Source: an uncultured Shinella sp. | GTDB lineage: Bacteria > Pseudomonadota > Alphaproteobacteria > Rhizobiales > Rhizobiaceae | Assembly: GCA_946481465.1 (NCBI GenBank) | Contig: CAMLOC010000217.1 | Span: 1 to 6,536 of the forward strand | Reading direction: 5' to 3' | DNA length: 6,536 nucleotides | Shown here: positions 1 through 6,536 of the stretch, piece by piece | Layout of the letters: each line of letters begins with the position of its first letter | Position numbering within the stretch: position 1 is the first letter of the stretch | Program-made: the position numbers and the translations under genes | Notes under the pieces: model-generated | The model's database searches: none | The model's input: only the letters and a program-made list of their open reading frames with translations | Told to the model about the DNA's origin: nothing

Positions 1-45
1 GGATGAGGGGCTGTTCCATCTTCCCTTTCGCCCCGTTTTCTCTAA

Positions 46-3133
<3,088 letters not shown>

Positions 3134-3141
3134 GGGTAGAA

Positions 3142-3145
3142 CCTT
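3142..3145 (-). promoter_or_regulatory. Shine-Dalgarno site deciding the M23 gene start
   Basis: AAGG on the minus strand lies eight bases before the ATG at 3133. It favours this start over the longer TTG form, and the protein then begins directly with its first membrane helix. Confidence 0.5.
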
Positions 3146-3179
3146 GCGGGATCGGCCATGCCCTTCCTTCTGCGGACAC

Positions 3180-3208
3180 GGATATTCAAATCTCTTGTTT
3201 CGCCGCAA
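3180..3208 (-). promoter_or_regulatory. Possible weak housekeeping promoter for the M23 gene
   Basis: On the minus strand TTGCGG (3208-3203) is followed after 17 bases by ATATCC (3185-3180), about 47 bases before the start codon. The -35 half is reasonable and the -10 half poor. The 168-bp gap before the M23 gene suggests it has its own promoter, but this particular site is only a candidate. Confidence 0.2.
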
Positions 3209-3301
3209 TTCCGGGCGCGACCGCTTTGCACCGTCGCCGGAACCGCTCGTGTCCTGTTCAATCCCCGGGCGCGGAATTGGTTCCCCGTTTGGAGCCGGCC
3301 G

Positions 3302-3712
3302 TCACGGATCGGTATAGCCGGCGGCATGGATATCCACCTGCCGCCCGGCCGGATCGTTCGAAAACAGGATCGCGCCTCTCGATTTCGATTCGGCGGCGAC
3401 ATAGTCGAAGACGATGTGGTTCTCCTCGATGACTGTCTCCCCCTCCAGCAGCCGGCCGACGACGGTGACGGCCGCGGCGGTGGTGGTGGCGGAATTGGCG
3501 ATGTCGAAGGCGACGCGATGCCCGGACCCGGCCCTTTCCGTCGCCAGGACGGTGACGGAAAGGGCCGGCGGCGTCGCTTCCCGTGTGAAGGCTTCCCGGC
3601 CGATCCAGCCGAGCATGGCGGCGATCAGGAGGGCGGAGAAAAGGCCGGTCAGCCATTCGATCCAGTGCGGATCGTGGCGTTCCCGGTGGCGGCCCTGTCT
3701 GGAGCGGGTCAT
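3302..3712 (-). CDS. TIGR02588 family protein (function unknown, partner of TIGR02587)
   Basis: This 136-residue protein has a basic, His/Arg-rich N-terminus (1-16), one membrane helix (about 17-38, WIEWLTGLFSALLIAAMLG), and an extracytoplasmic domain of about 95 residues rich in short beta-forming stretches (LSVTVLA, HRVAFDIAN, AAAVTVVGRLL, IVFDYVAAES, AILFSNDP). There is no cleavage site or lipobox, so it should be an anchored protein with N-in, C-out topology. From memory, TIGR02588 is defined as always occurring in a two-gene operon with a seven-helix protein, TIGR02587, which is exactly the arrangement here: the upstream gene ends 7 bp before this start. Its GAGG (3721-3718) overlaps the upstream TGA stop, which points to translational coupling and perhaps a fixed ratio of the two proteins. 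Family assignment rests on this pairing, the length and the domain pattern. No biochemical function is known to me. Confidence 0.82.
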   Translation of the reverse strand: MTRSRQGRHRERHDPHWIEWLTGLFSALLIAAMLGWIGREAFTREATPPALSVTVLATERAGSGHRVAFDIANSATTTAAAVTVVGRLLEGETVIEENHIVFDYVAAESKSRGAILFSNDPAGRQVDIHAAGYTDP

Positions 3713-3717
3713 GACGG

Positions 3718-3722
3718 CCTCA
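3718..3722 (-). promoter_or_regulatory. Stop codon/Shine-Dalgarno overlap coupling TIGR02587 to TIGR02588
   Basis: On the minus strand TGAGG combines the TGA stop of the upstream gene (3722-3720) with the GAGG ribosome-binding site of the downstream gene, whose ATG follows five bases later at 3712. Ribosomes finishing the first gene stop directly on the initiation site of the second, which is typical of translational coupling. Confidence 0.6.
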
Positions 3723-4562
3723 CAGGATCAGCCGCGCGGCGGCGGCGCCGAGCGCGGCGGGAAAACCGAGCACGATGACGGACAGCATGATCTCGACCGG
3801 CGAACTGTCGCCGAGGCGCTCGAAGATCCACAGGGCGAAGATGCTGACCGCCAGCGCGATGACGTAGCCGGGCAGGGTGAAGCGCACGAAGGCGTGCCAC
3901 CAGGGCGTCTGCGGCGAAAGCTCGTGGCCGCCGGTGAAGGACACCGCATAGACGAAGCCGTGCATGAGGGCGATGGAGAGGAGGGCGACGACGAGCGCGT
4001 GCCAGATCGTCATCTTGTAGGCCAGCACCATCATCTCGTCGGTCGGCGCGATGTTGAGCGAGAGGAAGAGCGCGCCGGCCGCCATCAGCAGCAGTTCGCC
4101 GTGATAGGGCGTCTCCCCGTCCTCCGCGTCGTCTTCGCCATGGCCGAGCTGGCTGCGGCCGAGCATGGCGCCGATGCTGGCGGGAACCGATTGCAGGGCG
4201 ACCTTGCCGGCAAGCTCGCTCGCCGGCATGCCGCCGCGCAGCAGGCCGAGTGCCGTCAGCACGACCAGGCTGGTGACGATGCCGATGCCATAGGCGATCG
4301 TCGCATCCCGCATCGCCTCGCGCCAGCTGAACGTTTCCTCGAAGCCGATGCGGTGGGCGAGCAGGATGAGAAGGGGAATGTTGACGAGAAGCAGCAGGAA
4401 CAGGCGCTCGCGCGCCATGTAGAAGCCGAGATACCACATCTCCATGGTCATCAGCATCGGCAACGCCAGCAGGAGCGCTCCGGCGACGCCCCGGCCGAGA
4501 CCGGTCACGAAGCGGCCGAACTCGTCCTCGTCGCTTTTCGCATGCGTCTTGTCGCGTGCCAT
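3720..4562 (-). CDS. TIGR02587 family seven-helix integral membrane protein (function unknown)
   Basis: This is a 280-residue inner-membrane protein. After a charged N-terminus (1-20) I count seven hydrophobic segments: about 22-44, 54-73, 86-108, 156-173, 188-210, 226-247 and 257-280. An acidic loop (GHGEDDAEDGE, 140-150) separates helices 3 and 4. Charged residues sit in or beside the membrane: E41 in MTMEMW and D175/E176 in NIAPTDE. They could matter for transport or sensing, but that is inference. Seven helices and a TIGR02588 gene immediately downstream match my recollection of TIGR02587. The ATG at 4562 follows GAGGGGG by four bases. An in-frame ATG at 4652 would add 30 residues, has no comparable site, and lies upstream of the predicted promoter, so I reject it. 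A general-stress promoter match ends 27 bases before the start. The role is unknown; nothing resembles a characterised transporter or enzyme. Confidence 0.85.
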   Translation of the reverse strand: MARDKTHAKSDEDEFGRFVTGLGRGVAGALLLALPMLMTMEMWYLGFYMARERLFLLLLVNIPLLILLAHRIGFEETFSWREAMRDATIAYGIGIVTSLVVLTALGLLRGGMPASELAGKVALQSVPASIGAMLGRSQLGHGEDDAEDGETPYHGELLLMAAGALFLSLNIAPTDEMMVLAYKMTIWHALVVALLSIALMHGFVYAVSFTGGHELSPQTPWWHAFVRFTLPGYVIALAVSIFALWIFERLGDSSPVEIMLSVIVLGFPAALGAAAARLIL

Positions 4563-4567
4563 GAAAC

Positions 4568-4589
4568 CCCCTCGCCAAAGCGCGAGGGG
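4568..4589 (-). promoter_or_regulatory. Hairpin masking the TIGR02587 ribosome-binding site
   Basis: On the minus strand CCCCTCGC (4589-4582) pairs perfectly with GCGAGGGG (4575-4568) across a six-base loop (GCTTTG). The 3' arm contains nearly all of the Shine-Dalgarno GAGGGGG, four bases before the ATG at 4562. In RNA that includes both arms the site would be hidden. The stem is visible; the regulatory role is inferred. Confidence 0.45.
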
Positions 4590-4614
4590 AACGCGGGGCC
4601 GCGCGGATGGTTCC
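4590..4614 (-). promoter_or_regulatory. EcfG/RpoE2-type general stress promoter for the TIGR02587-TIGR02588 operon
   Basis: On the minus strand GGAAC (4614-4610), a 16-base spacer and CGTT (4593-4590) match the alphaproteobacterial general-stress consensus GGAAC-N16-17-CGTT in all nine fixed bases. Transcription would begin about 6-8 bases further on, near 4584-4582, giving a leader of only about 20 bases before the ATG at 4562. The position, direct orientation and short leader fit a real promoter. A chance match in this 180-bp gap is unlikely, although the region is GC-rich. Sigma-factor use is inferred from sequence only. Confidence 0.6.
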
Positions 4615-4660
4615 GCGCCAACCGGGTATAGGTCAAATTCATGGCACGGCATTACCGCTC

Positions 4661-4686
4661 TTCCTTCTCCCCGAGGGGAGAAGGGG
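4661..4686. repeat. Intergenic palindrome, rhizobial dispersed-repeat type
   Basis: CCTTCTCCCC (4663-4672) and GGGGAGAAGG (4675-4684) form a perfect 10-bp inverted repeat with a two-base centre; T-G wobbles at 4661/4686 and 4662/4685 could extend it. Sequences of this CTTCTCCCC/GGGGAGAAG kind are, from general knowledge, scattered through intergenic DNA of rhizobia and related bacteria. It lies about 57 bases after the helicase stop codon. There is no T-run on either side in either direction, so it is not a standard rho-independent terminator, though the RNA hairpin could protect the 3' end of the helicase mRNA. Confidence 0.5.
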
Positions 4687-4742
4687 AAGGTGGCGAGGTC
4701 ACGTAATCTGCTCTTTTGCTCGTGCGGGCAGTCAGAGAGGGA

Positions 4743-6536
<1,794 letters not shown>

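Noticed and set aside
3158..3778. 206-codon plus-strand frame covering the gap before the M23 gene
   Set aside because: Most of it is antisense to TIGR02588, and the product has no recognisable composition or motif. No ribosome-binding site supports it.
3414..4631. 405-codon open frame on the plus strand
   Set aside because: It lies antisense to the TIGR02588 and TIGR02587 genes, and its translation is rich in Arg, Gly, Asp, Glu and His with no domain pattern. This is the usual shadow of a GC-rich gene.
4663..4684. Rho-independent terminator for the helicase
   Set aside because: The hairpin is strong, but neither strand has a T-run after it, so it is listed as a repeat.

Overview
This window looks like a chromosomal segment of a high-GC alphaproteobacterium, most likely in the Rhizobiaceae (Rhizobium, Agrobacterium, Sinorhizobium or Shinella type). 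The reasons are the GC-rich third codon positions, a LigA of alphaproteobacterial type, a two-gene membrane operon (TIGR02587/TIGR02588) that I recall from Rhizobium and Agrobacterium, and a perfect match to the general-stress (EcfG/RpoE2) promoter consensus found in alphaproteobacteria. Species cannot be settled from the sequence alone.

Layout. Positions 73-2232 (+) hold a complete ligA, the essential NAD-dependent DNA ligase. The other four genes are all on the minus strand. From right to left in transcription order they are: a DEAD-box RNA helicase with a DbpA-type RNA-binding domain and a basic tail (6536-4743, 5' end cut by the window edge); a seven-helix membrane protein of family TIGR02587 (4562-3720); its partner TIGR02588, a small single-helix protein with an extracytoplasmic beta-rich domain (3712-3302); and a four-helix membrane protein with an M23 metallopeptidase domain (3133-2219). 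The M23 gene converges on ligA, and the two coding regions overlap by 14 bp.

How the parts fit. ligA (replication and repair) and the helicase (RNA remodelling) are housekeeping genes. The two TIGR genes are an operon, 7 bp apart, with the Shine-Dalgarno of the second overlapping the stop codon of the first. Upstream of the pair is GGAAC-N16-CGTT, so the pair is probably induced by the general stress sigma factor. A hairpin covers the ribosome-binding site of the first gene, and its 5' arm would be largely absent from a transcript started at that promoter. The M23 gene has its own 168-bp upstream gap and may be separately transcribed.

The 180-bp gap between the helicase and the TIGR operon holds a near-perfect 10-bp palindrome of the kind scattered through rhizobial intergenic regions, then the stress promoter. 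No tRNA, rRNA, CRISPR, insertion sequence or phage gene is visible. The most interesting unexplained part is the stress-linked, function-unknown TIGR02587/TIGR02588 module.
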